From NCBI GenBank assembly GCA_034434895.1, contig DAOTYI010000035.1:1-16719 (forward strand): DNA of 16,719 nt, given 5' to 3'. The position numbers and the translations under genes were made by a program. Numbering within the stretch: the stretch's first letter is position 1; each line of letters starts with the position of its first letter. Source of the stretch: DAOTXL01 sp034434895. GTDB lineage: Bacteria > Chloroflexota > Anaerolineae > JAAYZQ01. Below, one piece after another: positions 1 through 5,237 of the stretch. A model generated the notes under the pieces. It ran no database searches and had not been told where the DNA came from. It worked only from the letters and a program-made list of their open reading frames with translations.

Positions 1-123
1 GAGATCAGGCGGAGCAGGAGGCAGGGGGGCGGGGGGAGCGGCCACCGCACCGCTGGCGGTCAGGATCAGCAGGCAGGCCAGGAGGGCAGGGCCTGCCCTT
101 GACATGTTTCTGATGTGGCTCAT
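1..123 (-). CDS. N-terminus of an exported protein (partial, runs off left edge)
   Basis: Only the first 41 codons are in the window. The ATG is at 123-121 on the minus strand. The sequence begins MSHIRN with a basic residue, followed by a hydrophobic core (ALLACLLILTASGAVA) and an AVA-A type signal-peptidase I site near residue 28. The mature part then starts with a proline-rich linker (APPAPLPPAPP). The protein is therefore probably exported and perhaps anchored or displayed. It follows the FecR/TPR lipoprotein gene on the same strand after a 94-bp gap, so it may belong to the same operon, although that gap contains two short hairpins. The Shine-Dalgarno is weak (GGGTG), and an in-frame ATG at codon 7 is an alternative start. 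The family cannot be told from what is visible. Confidence 0.6.
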   Translation of the reverse strand, partial: MSHIRNMSRAGPALLACLLILTASGAVAAPPAPLPPAPPDL

Positions 124-136
124 CGTCGCACCCGAT

Positions 137-160
137 TCAGAATCGTTAGAGACGATCTGA
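137..160 (-). promoter_or_regulatory. Imperfect hairpin just upstream of the exported-protein start
   Basis: TCAGA-A-TCGT, loop TAGAG, ACGA-TCTGA form a 9-bp stem with one bulged A. It lies 14-37 bp upstream of the minus-strand ATG at 123, in the leader or core promoter region. It could be an operator or a leader structure. There is no T-run on the minus side, so it is not a good terminator for the lipoprotein gene upstream. Confidence 0.3.
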
Positions 161-190
161 AACTCGCAATCATGAAACTTTGGGCCCACC

Positions 191-205
191 AGGTGCCTGG
201 CACCT
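191..205. repeat. 15-bp palindrome AGGTGCCTGGCACCT
   Basis: A near-perfect inverted repeat (AGGTGCC, central T, GGCACCT) lies 13 bp past the stop codon of the lipoprotein gene, in the 94-bp gap between two minus-strand genes. On the minus strand no T-tract follows, so it is a poor terminator. From memory, palindromes built on AGGTGCC/GGCACCT occur as small dispersed repeats in some bacterial genomes. A repeat is my preferred reading, but copy number cannot be seen here. Confidence 0.4.
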
Positions 206-217
206 TTGTTCATTCCT

Positions 218-1438
218 TCACGGGGAAGAACTCAAATGGTTGATTGCTGCTTCAAGCGCGGCAACCTCTTGGGCCAATCCTTGCTCACGGTAGAGGCTCA
301 ACGCTGTCTCCAGGTGGGTCAGGGCCTCGGCCCGATGCTCCCAACCGCAGGCCACCTGGCCCAGGCCGACGTGGGCGGCTGCCTGGCCGAGCGGATCGCC
401 GGCTGCCAGAGCCAGCGCCAATGCCCTGTCGTAGTGGGGAAAGGCGTTGTGGAGCAGGCCGATGCGCAGGTAGAGGTTGCCCACAGCCTGATGGGTCAGG
501 GCGGTGGGCTGTGTTTCAAGCAGCGCCTCGAATTCGGCAATGGCCATCTGATAGAGGCCCCGGCTGGCGTAGTAGCCACCCAGCAGGTAGTGGCGACCTG
601 CCTCGCTCAGCGGTCGGGCATGGATGGCAGCGGTAAAGAGGTTCACCTGCTCGACCAGCTCCTCTGTCAAGACTGTGGCCGATACAGGGTCTGTTGTGCG
701 CAGTGGATCGGCCGGCCCGGTGCGGGCGCTGACCTGGATGAAATAAGGCACACCGGCCTGGAGATCAGGAGCATCGGCGGGATAGGGGAGCCCGGTAGCT
801 GTGGTCTCCAGGCTGTCTATCACCAGGCCCTCGGGACCGCTGAGGGTGACCAGATAGGCGGTTGCGCCGTTCACCGCCGTCCAACGGATCGTTGGCCGGG
901 GGTCAAGAAGCGCAGTGTGGCGCGGGCTGAGGATGACCGGGAGGTAGCCGTAATCCTCCTCGTGGTCTCGAACAGGCATTTGCAGGATCTCCCCCCGGGC
1001 GGTAGGCACCGGTTGGCCGGCCCAGACCAGCACCGCAGCAAAAGCGCCGGTGGGCAGTGGGGTTCCACTCTGGCAAAGGGCCTCGCTGATGGTCAGCGAT
1101 TTGCCGGCCGTAGCCAACAGTTCCCGATCCCCCCGGCAAATGATCCGGCCTGAGCTGTTCTCTGCAACATGAACTGTATCCCCCTCCAGCAGCGGAAAAG
1201 GAAGCAGGCGAGGCTGTAGCTGACGGCCGGTGGCTGAGGATGGGTAGCCTGCTCCCTGCTGCACCATCACCTCACCTTCGATCTCGATGAGCATGGCGGT
1301 TGGTCGTTGAAGGTCAGCAGTCGGCAGTTGGAGGGGAGAGGTGGGTGAAGCGGTGGGGAGAGGAGGGGAGGGGGAACAGGAGGCAAGAAGCAGGAGGCAG
1401 GAGGCAAGAGCGAGTAAGCGGGGGAGCAACAGGGTCAT
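218..1438 (-). CDS. FecR-like and TPR-containing lipoprotein
   Basis: 406-aa exported lipoprotein. The N-terminus MTLLLPRLLALASCLLLLASC carries a lipobox (L18-A-S-C21), so Cys21 should be lipidated and the protein anchored on the outer face of the membrane. Residues about 47-122 match the FecR pattern: an 'EIEGEVMVQ' strand, 'LLEGDTVHVAENSSGRIIC', then a 'GKSLTI' strand. Residues about 176-257 resemble an Fn3-like beta domain ('PRPTIRWTAVNGATAYLVTL'). Residues about 283-400 form TPR-type helices ('GLYQMAIAEFEALLETQP', 'HRAEALTHLETALSLYREQG'). I chose the ATG at 1438 rather than the upstream in-frame start at 1471, because it overlaps the regulator's TGA as ATGA, a translational-coupling signature, and it places the signal peptide at the true N-terminus. 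The protein is probably a cell-surface partner of the co-encoded membrane regulator. Its ligand is unknown. Confidence 0.8.
   Translation of the reverse strand: MTLLLPRLLALASCLLLLASCSPSPPLPTASPTSPLQLPTADLQRPTAMLIEIEGEVMVQQGAGYPSSATGRQLQPRLLPFPLLEGDTVHVAENSSGRIICRGDRELLATAGKSLTISEALCQSGTPLPTGAFAAVLVWAGQPVPTARGEILQMPVRDHEEDYGYLPVILSPRHTALLDPRPTIRWTAVNGATAYLVTLSGPEGLVIDSLETTATGLPYPADAPDLQAGVPYFIQVSARTGPADPLRTTDPVSATVLTEELVEQVNLFTAAIHARPLSEAGRHYLLGGYYASRGLYQMAIAEFEALLETQPTALTHQAVGNLYLRIGLLHNAFPHYDRALALALAAGDPLGQAAAHVGLGQVACGWEHRAEALTHLETALSLYREQGLAQEVAALEAAINHLSSSP
1377..1411. repeat. Imperfect CAGGAGGC tandem repeat inside the lipoprotein signal-peptide codons
   Basis: The plus strand shows several near-copies of CAGGAGGC(A) in a row, separated by AAGAAG. 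On the coding strand this is repeated GCCTCCTG, encoding the A-S-C / L-L stretches of the signal peptide. A related GCAGGAGGCAG occurs at 14-24 in the neighbouring exported gene. It may be simple codon-level repetition in hydrophobic leaders, or slippage-prone DNA. Confidence 0.4.
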
Positions 1439-3213
1439 GATCCTTCCTCCGGGCAGTTGAGTTCCTGCCACAGTTGGTGGGCTTCTTGCCGGTGGGGGTC
1501 GTGGGGAGCGCTCAGGGATTCATAGTCGGCCAGGGCCTGGCAGGCGGCGGCGCGTTCTCCGGCCAGCGTGTAGGCCTGAGCCAGGTAAAATTGGGCTTCG
1601 GGGTAGGCGGGGTTACCTTCCAGGGCGCGTTTTAGTTCGGCGATAGCCGTGGAGGCATCTCCCTCAGTCAGGGCCAGTCGCCCCAGGTTTTTATGCAGGT
1701 AGAAGGCATCGGGGGCCAGGGCCAATCCTTTTTCCAGGGCGGAACGAGCCTGGTGCCGATTCCCCATCTCCAGGCAGGCATCGGCCAGGTTGTTAAATGC
1801 CTGCACATAGCCGGGGAAGAAGCGGATAGCCTGTTTGTAGGCCCGGATAGCTGCCTTCCACTCCTGGCGGGCGCTGTAGAGGCTGCCCAGGTTGTAATAG
1901 GCGTAGGGGGATTTCGGGTCGAGGGTCAGTGCCCGTTGCAGGCTCGCTTCGGCCTCCGCATAGCGGCCCTGAGCAGCATAGACCACCCCCAGGTTGATCA
2001 GGGCTTCATCATAGTCTGGCTCGGCCTGGAGCGCCTGCCCGAAGTGGTGTTCGGCTTCGTCCAGGCGTCCCTGCCGGTAGGCGGCCACACCTGCCTGGTT
2101 CGCTGCCAGAGCGTCGGGGGAGAGGGCGAAGGTTGCCTCCAGGGCAGCATGAGCGTGGGCCGGGGGGATGCCGATGGCTTCCAGCAGGCGGCGTCCCAGT
2201 TCCTTTTGCAGGGCTTCTACCTCCTGAGGGCTGGATACTTTTGCCCTGACCTCGATGGGATCGGCCAGGGGCCTGCCCAGGCCGTCCGACAGGTCGGTGA
2301 CCAGGCGCAAATAGTTTTCATAATAGCCGCTGATTCGCAGATCGATCTGGTTTAGGGTAAAGGGATCCCTGTCCTCCATGGCGTGCATCACATGCAGGTG
2401 ACCGGTGCGGCGCAAAGACTGCTCGATCCGGGCTCTGGTCAGGCTGATGGCCTCTTCCACCTCACCGTGGGCCAATTCTCGCCCGGCGAAGGGCTCTACC
2501 AGCACCACCCGCTCATCGCAGGGATGAGTTCGACAGTAGACGGTTCGGCCGGGGCCGGCCCACAAGCTCAGGGTGACAAAGAGCAGGGCGATCACACCGG
2601 CCCAGAGTGGGAGCTGCCGCCGGAGCTGCCGGTCCAAGGCCGGGATAGATTCTCGCCAGAGAGGAAAGCCCAGACTTCCGGTCACGATCAACAAGACGGC
2701 GGCGATGGTGCGGGCCATGAACCGGGCCAGGGGGTGGATGGTGCCGAGGAGCAGGTCGCCCAGGCCTGCCAACCCGACGAGGCTGAGGGCAAGAAGGGCC
2801 AGCCACAGGACCACCTGCCAGGTCCAACGGGCCTTTTCTTCCGGCGGGCGGAGGCTGCTGAACAGTCGGGTGAAGGAGGCCAGGAGTTCGCGTCCCATCT
2901 TCTGCACCTCATCCCCGACGTGAGGTTGGACAGCAGGGGTCGGATGGCCGGGGAAATAGGTACGGCGCTCCTCCTCGGTCAGGCCGTCGCCGTAGGCTTC
3001 TACCAGCAACTTTTGGGTTTGCTCGCAGGTCAGGCGCAGGACATCGCGGGCGTAACTCAACAGTTCGTCGCGGTGGCGGGGTTGAGTTTTTCCCCCTTCC
3101 CAGTTGATCAGAGTATGTCGGCTGATCCTGGCACGTTTTGCTGCCTCGGCCTGGCCCAGGCCCCGCTCTTCCCGATATTCTCTGAGCTGTCGGCCGAAGG
3201 TTTCCAGGGCCAT
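1435..3213 (-). CDS. Membrane-spanning XRE-HTH / TolB-like / TPR regulator
   Basis: 592 aa. Residues 1-75 are an XRE/Cro-C1-type HTH ('LREYREERGLGQAEAAKRARISRHTLINWE'), so DNA binding in the cytoplasm is expected. Three hydrophobic helices follow at about 132-157, 165-186 and 202-220. An odd number of helices puts the C-terminal half outside the cell. Residues about 234-350 look like a TolB-like/FlgO-type domain ('RVVLVEPFAGRELAHGEVEEAISLTRARIEQSLRRTGHLHV...RRLLEAIGI'). Six TPR units fill about 367-570 ('AALINLGVVYAAQGRYAEAE...'-type consensus, each ending near P). The layout is that of a one-component transmembrane regulator, comparable in principle to CadC or ToxR but with an XRE head. The start at 3213 is preceded by CAGGAG. 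It is co-transcribed with the overlapping lipoprotein gene and divergent from a small secreted peptide gene. Whether it truly binds DNA while in the membrane is inference. Confidence 0.82.
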   Translation of the reverse strand: MALETFGRQLREYREERGLGQAEAAKRARISRHTLINWEGGKTQPRHRDELLSYARDVLRLTCEQTQKLLVEAYGDGLTEEERRTYFPGHPTPAVQPHVGDEVQKMGRELLASFTRLFSSLRPPEEKARWTWQVVLWLALLALSLVGLAGLGDLLLGTIHPLARFMARTIAAVLLIVTGSLGFPLWRESIPALDRQLRRQLPLWAGVIALLFVTLSLWAGPGRTVYCRTHPCDERVVLVEPFAGRELAHGEVEEAISLTRARIEQSLRRTGHLHVMHAMEDRDPFTLNQIDLRISGYYENYLRLVTDLSDGLGRPLADPIEVRAKVSSPQEVEALQKELGRRLLEAIGIPPAHAHAALEATFALSPDALAANQAGVAAYRQGRLDEAEHHFGQALQAEPDYDEALINLGVVYAAQGRYAEAEASLQRALTLDPKSPYAYYNLGSLYSARQEWKAAIRAYKQAIRFFPGYVQAFNNLADACLEMGNRHQARSALEKGLALAPDAFYLHKNLGRLALTEGDASTAIAELKRALEGNPAYPEAQFYLAQAYTLAGERAAACQALADYESLSAPHDPHRQEAHQLWQELNCPEEGS

Positions 3214-3231
3214 AGAAGAGCTTCTCCTGAG

Positions 3232-3282
3232 TTCAACACCAATTCAACATCGTTGTAGAGAAGGTCCATTGCGCCTTCAACA
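3232..3282. promoter_or_regulatory. Three TTCAACA boxes in the divergent promoter region (candidate operator)
   Basis: TTCAACA occurs at 3232-3238, 3243-3249 and 3276-3282. The spacings are 11 and 33 bp, so all three face nearly the same side of the helix. The middle box continues as CAAC-ATC-GTTG, a small inverted repeat. One box overlaps the -35 and the others lie near or just past the start point of the predicted regulator promoter, as expected for an autoregulated operator. Binding by the adjacent XRE protein is inferred. Confidence 0.45.
3252..3280 (-). promoter_or_regulatory. Predicted sigma-70-like promoter of the regulator gene
   Basis: Read on the minus strand: TTGAAG (3280-3275), a 17-bp spacer, and TACAAC (3257-3252). 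Each hexamer matches consensus at 4 of 6 positions. It lies about 40 bp upstream of the ATG at 3213 and overlaps the TTCAACA boxes. Confidence 0.45.
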
Positions 3283-3297
3283 GCCGATCGGATACCT
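3269..3297 (+). promoter_or_regulatory. Weak candidate promoter of the small exported peptide
   Basis: TTGCGC (3269-3274) and an ATACCT/GATACC -10-like hexamer starting at 3291-3292, with a spacer of 16-17 bp. The hexamers are poor. The element is listed because a divergent promoter must lie in this 115-bp gap, and because the third TTCAACA box falls between its two hexamers. Confidence 0.25.
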
Positions 3298-3328
3298 TGG
3301 GGGCAGAATCTAAAAGGAGGTGAGTCAG

Positions 3329-3541
3329 ATGTCCCACAAGGTATTCCTGACTGCCGGGTTGGTGGTGGTGCTGCTGGTGTCCCTCATCGCTCCGGCGGCG
3401 GCTGCACCGCTCGCCAGTGGCGGTGTCGCCCCGGGGCAGAGGGCAGGGATCGCGGCCAGCGATGGCCTGTCCATGTCGGGCATTCACCCTGATGGCGGTT
3501 GCGAGATTCCTGGGGCCACCGAGTGTCCCCCTCCCAGGTAG
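3329..3541 (+). CDS. Small exported peptide, 70 aa, unknown family
   Basis: The start is ATG 3329 rather than the in-frame GTG at 3320, because a near-perfect Shine-Dalgarno (AAAGGAGG, ending at 3320) sits 8 nt before this ATG and the GTG overlaps it. The peptide begins MSHK, then a hydrophobic core (VFLTAGLVVVLLVSLIA) and a PAAAA-P signal-peptidase I site near residue 26. The predicted mature peptide is about 44 aa, rich in Gly, Ala and Pro, with two cysteines (Cys58 and Cys66) that could form a disulfide. It ends in ECPPPR. A hairpin terminator follows 17 bp after the stop, so it is a one-gene transcript. It is divergent from the XRE-TM-TPR regulator and probably shares its control region. 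The family is not recognised. It could be a signalling peptide, a small structural peptide or an orphan leftover; the strong SD and terminator argue that it is expressed. Confidence 0.62.
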   Translation: MSHKVFLTAGLVVVLLVSLIAPAAAAPLASGGVAPGQRAGIAASDGLSMSGIHPDGGCEIPGATECPPPR

Positions 3542-3557
3542 GTGACCGCCGCGGCCG

Positions 3558-3596
3558 GGAAAGGGCGTGTCCCCGTGGGCACGTCCTTTCCTTTTC
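3558..3596 (+). terminator. Rho-independent terminator after the small peptide gene
   Basis: A 12-bp stem (GGAAAGGGCGTG at 3558-3569 with CACGTCCTTTCC at 3580-3591, one G-U pair) has a 10-nt loop and is followed by TTTTC. The stem is long, but the U-tract is short. Confidence 0.65.
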
Positions 3597-3617
3597 TGGG
3601 TTAGTACTGCTGAACTC

Positions 3618-3668
3618 ACCGCAGAGGCGCTCAGGCCGCGGAGAAAAGCGAGAAAACCCCCTGCGTCC
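3618..3668. repeat. Possible degenerate dispersed intergenic repeat
   Basis: The words ACCGCAGAGGCGC, CCGCGGAGAAAAGCGAGAAAA and CCCCTGCGTCC resemble an intergenic repeat I recall from several phyla, built from 'accgcagagg...gcagagaaaa...ctctgcgtcc' words. The two ends are partly complementary (CGCAGAGG against CTGCGTCC). Only one copy is in the window, so this rests on memory of the pattern. Confidence 0.3.
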
Positions 3669-3800
3669 ATCTGATGGAAATCATGATAACCTATCTTCTC
3701 CGAAAATGCAAGGCCGGGTCGTTGTTCAGCAGGCCGGCCCTCTTCAGGCGGAAATTGGCGGGGTTTGGCGGAAAGTGGCAGATGCAGGCAGACGATCAGG

Positions 3801-3809
3801 TGGTATACT
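3801..3809 (+). promoter_or_regulatory. Extended -10 box (TGGTATACT), candidate promoter for the response regulator
   Basis: TG-G-TATACT is an extended -10 element. No good -35 is seen 16-18 bp upstream. If used, it would give a leader of about 260 nt before the response regulator start at 4077. Confidence 0.25.
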
Positions 3810-4076
3810 GGAGTTGGTGCCAGTAGCAAGCTGGAGGGGGGGCGAGCGCGGTTGGTGGGGGGAGGCTGAGTGGAGTTCAGACGATGTAGCAGCCCGGCGC
3901 CGGGCCACGGGTGTACACCTCGCTGCAACCGCTGGTGGGGGAGGGTATCTGTTAACCTTGAGTGCGGCTGGCACGGTTTCTGGGTGGCACGACGGTGTGG
4001 CATGAGGTCAAGGCAGGGAGATTGTAACCTTGTATCCATGCGATCTACCAACTTTGCAACGTGAAGGGGGCAGAGA

Positions 4077-4760
4077 ATGTCCCGGATCCGGGTGATGCTT
4101 ATTGAGGACGATTACTACGCCCGCTATGCTTTCTATTCGTTGCTGAGTAAGGACCGACGCACAACGGTGCTTGACGAAGCGCACAATGTAGAGGAGGCCC
4201 AGTGGTTGCTGGAGGTAAACGGCAAGTCTGTGTTGCCCGACATAATTCTGTTTGATGTAGACCCATTTGGGCAGGAGCGTGACCCGGTGGAGCTGCTCCG
4301 GGGGTTGATGGATTGGCTCAGAAGGCGGAAACTGCCGTGCAAAGTTGTCTGTTGTCTGATGGAACCGACACTGCCCTTCATCCGGGCGGCTGTGGAATTA
4401 GGGGTGGATGCCATCTTGAAGAAAGAGGAAGCAGCCGGCAACATTGCCGATGTAGTAGAGAGGGTACACCAGGGCTTTTTCTGCTATACCCGGTCGGTGA
4501 GCGAACGGGCTTTCGGACGCATTCAGGGGGTACAGCATGTGGCATGTTATCTGGTGCCGCCACGTCAGGGGATGCCTCTGAACCGGGGCTTGCAACGGGT
4601 AGCACGCCTGTATTGTGAGGATAACCTGCCGGCGGCAGAGATCGCCGAGATTCTGCATTTGAGCGAGGGTGGAGTGCGGCGGCAGATCCGGCGCATTTAT
4701 CAGATACTGGGGGTTCATAGTCGGGAGGAGGCACGACAGAAGTTGCGAGGGATTGAGTAG
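4077..4760 (+). CDS. Orphan REC-LuxR (NarL-type) response regulator
   Basis: 227 aa. The N-terminal receiver domain (about 3-130) shows the acidic pair D11-D12 ('VMLIEDDYYAR'), the phospho-acceptor D60 ('DIILFDVD') and the conserved Lys at 115/116 ('GVDAILKK'). The Thr/Ser normally found at the end of beta-4 is not evident ('KVVCCLMEP'), so phospho-signalling may be altered. The C-terminal region (about 168-224) is a GerE/LuxR-type HTH ('LPAAEIAEILHLSEGGVRRQIRRIYQILGV'). The central segment has several cysteines (88, 92, 93, 136, 157, 180). The ATG has an AAGGGGG Shine-Dalgarno 8 nt upstream. No histidine kinase is encoded in the window, so the partner is elsewhere or absent. Its targets are unknown; the downstream promoter at 4827 and the large operon are natural candidates. 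Confidence 0.85.
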   Translation: MSRIRVMLIEDDYYARYAFYSLLSKDRRTTVLDEAHNVEEAQWLLEVNGKSVLPDIILFDVDPFGQERDPVELLRGLMDWLRRRKLPCKVVCCLMEPTLPFIRAAVELGVDAILKKEEAAGNIADVVERVHQGFFCYTRSVSERAFGRIQGVQHVACYLVPPRQGMPLNRGLQRVARLYCEDNLPAAEIAEILHLSEGGVRRQIRRIYQILGVHSREEARQKLRGIE

Positions 4761-4771
4761 TCGTTTTGAGT

Positions 4772-4793
4772 CCCAAAATGTAATCGTTTTGGG
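4772..4793. terminator. Hairpin downstream of the response regulator (weak terminator or operator)
   Basis: CCCAAAA, an 8-nt loop and TTTTGGG make a perfect 7-bp stem 11 bp after the response-regulator stop. No independent T-run follows. TCGTTTTG is also directly repeated at 4761 and 4784. It could be a weak terminator or a protein-binding site. Confidence 0.35.
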
Positions 4794-4826
4794 CTGGAAT
4801 CTGTACCAGAAGTGACGATTTTAGAA

Positions 4827-4855
4827 TTGATCTTGGTGATTGGTGTTAGTATACT
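4827..4855 (+). promoter_or_regulatory. Strong sigma-70-like promoter before the Phd-like gene
   Basis: TTGATC (4827-4832), exactly 17 bp of spacer, then TATACT (4850-4855), 5 of 6 for the -10. The expected start point is near 4862. It is the clearest promoter in the window. It probably drives the small antitoxin-like gene and, since no strong terminator is seen, possibly the long operon after it. Confidence 0.65.
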
Positions 4856-4866
4856 GGGCACTGTCA

Positions 4867-4878
4867 ATCTGTACAGAT
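4867..4878. promoter_or_regulatory. Perfect 12-bp palindrome ATCTGTACAGAT at the promoter start point (candidate operator)
   Basis: ATCTGTACAGAT is its own reverse complement and begins about 5 bp after the predicted transcription start, a typical repressor position. A near copy (AATCTGTACCAGA, 4798-4810) lies 68 bp upstream, before the -35 box, so two sites flank the promoter. Phd-family proteins often repress their own promoters through palindromes, so the small gene just downstream is the first candidate binder. Confidence 0.5.
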
Positions 4879-4929
4879 CGTCCATTTTGGTCAAATCTGG
4901 CAATGAGGTGGGAAATGGAGGACGGGAAG

Positions 4930-5127
4930 ATGGTGCCTGAATTCCTCTTTGAGGGCGCTACCCCGATCAATGCTACAGAATTGCGGGCCCATGTGCGGGA
5001 TATTTTAGAACGGGCACGGTTTGGAGGGGAATGGTTTGTGGTCTATACCCATGGCAAGGCCATGGCAGTGGTGCTGGGGGTGGGACAGTTTCAACAGTGG
5101 CGGAAAATGGCCGATGGTAGTGGCTGA
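4930..5127 (+). CDS. Solitary Phd/YefM-like antitoxin homologue
   Basis: 65 aa from ATG 4930. I prefer this start because GGAGG (4917-4921) lies 8 nt before it; in-frame ATGs at 4903 and 4915 would give 74 or 70 aa. The core 'INATELRAHVRDILERARFGGEWFVVYTHGKAMAVVL' follows the Phd/YefM pattern: an N-terminal strand, 'ATELR', an amphipathic helix, 'GGE..VV..HGK..AVV'. This fold binds operator DNA as a dimer. In toxin-antitoxin pairs a C-terminal tail covers the toxin. Here the tail after the DNA-binding core is very short (FQQWRKMADGSG), and no toxin gene follows: the next gene is the giant helical protein 110 bp downstream. It may therefore be a stand-alone repressor recruited to control this locus. 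A palindrome at the promoter supports that, but it is inference. Confidence 0.68.
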   Translation: MVPEFLFEGATPINATELRAHVRDILERARFGGEWFVVYTHGKAMAVVLGVGQFQQWRKMADGSG

Positions 5128-5237
5128 CGAACCTGGATGTATGTCGAGGTTGGGGCAATTTCGGTTTGGTCAGGATAAGCCCAGGCTCCAATGATGGCCC
5201 GGGGGAGGGGACCGGGTAGGGAGAGAGAAGAGAACAA

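Larger units (their letters stand above)
3597..4076. other. Long intergenic stretch without a convincing gene
   Basis: About 480 bp between the terminator and the response regulator. Open frames exist in both directions, but their translations are low-complexity (Arg, Gly, Trp or Pro rich) and have no Shine-Dalgarno. Visible content: a degenerate repeat-like segment at 3618-3668, an extended -10 box at 3801-3809, and three TGGCACG/TGGCATG words between 3969 and 4004. It may be a decayed gene, a long leader or an untranslated RNA; none can be proven here. Confidence 0.5.

Noticed and set aside
206..1153. 315-codon plus-strand open frame antisense to the lipoprotein
   Set aside because: It mirrors the lipoprotein reading frame. 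The minus-strand product has a lipobox, FecR-like and TPR features, while this one has none.
2383..3258. 291-codon plus-strand open frame antisense to the regulator
   Set aside because: It is a shadow of the HTH/TM coding strand, rich in Gly, Gln and Pro with no domain, and it overlaps the regulator promoter.
3969..4004. Sigma-54 type promoter from the TGGCACG words
   Set aside because: TGGCAC is not followed by TTGC at the required spacing. These are only short direct repeats.
3499..4005. 168-codon plus-strand open frame across the intergenic stretch
   Set aside because: It overlaps the small peptide gene and its terminator, has no Shine-Dalgarno, and its translation is a low-complexity Arg/Gly/Trp mix with no recognisable domain.
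3233..4051. 272-codon minus-strand open frame
   Set aside because: It runs antisense through the exported peptide, its terminator and the divergent promoter. Its composition is Pro/Arg/His-rich with no domain.
4840..4929. Upstream GTG/ATG starts for the Phd-like gene
   Set aside because: A GTG start at 4840 would lie inside the promoter, before its -10 box. ATG 4930 has the best-spaced Shine-Dalgarno and matches the family's N-terminus.
5128..5237. Toxin gene downstream of the Phd-like gene
   Set aside because: The 110-bp gap holds no open frame of toxin size, and the next gene has no toxin-like features.
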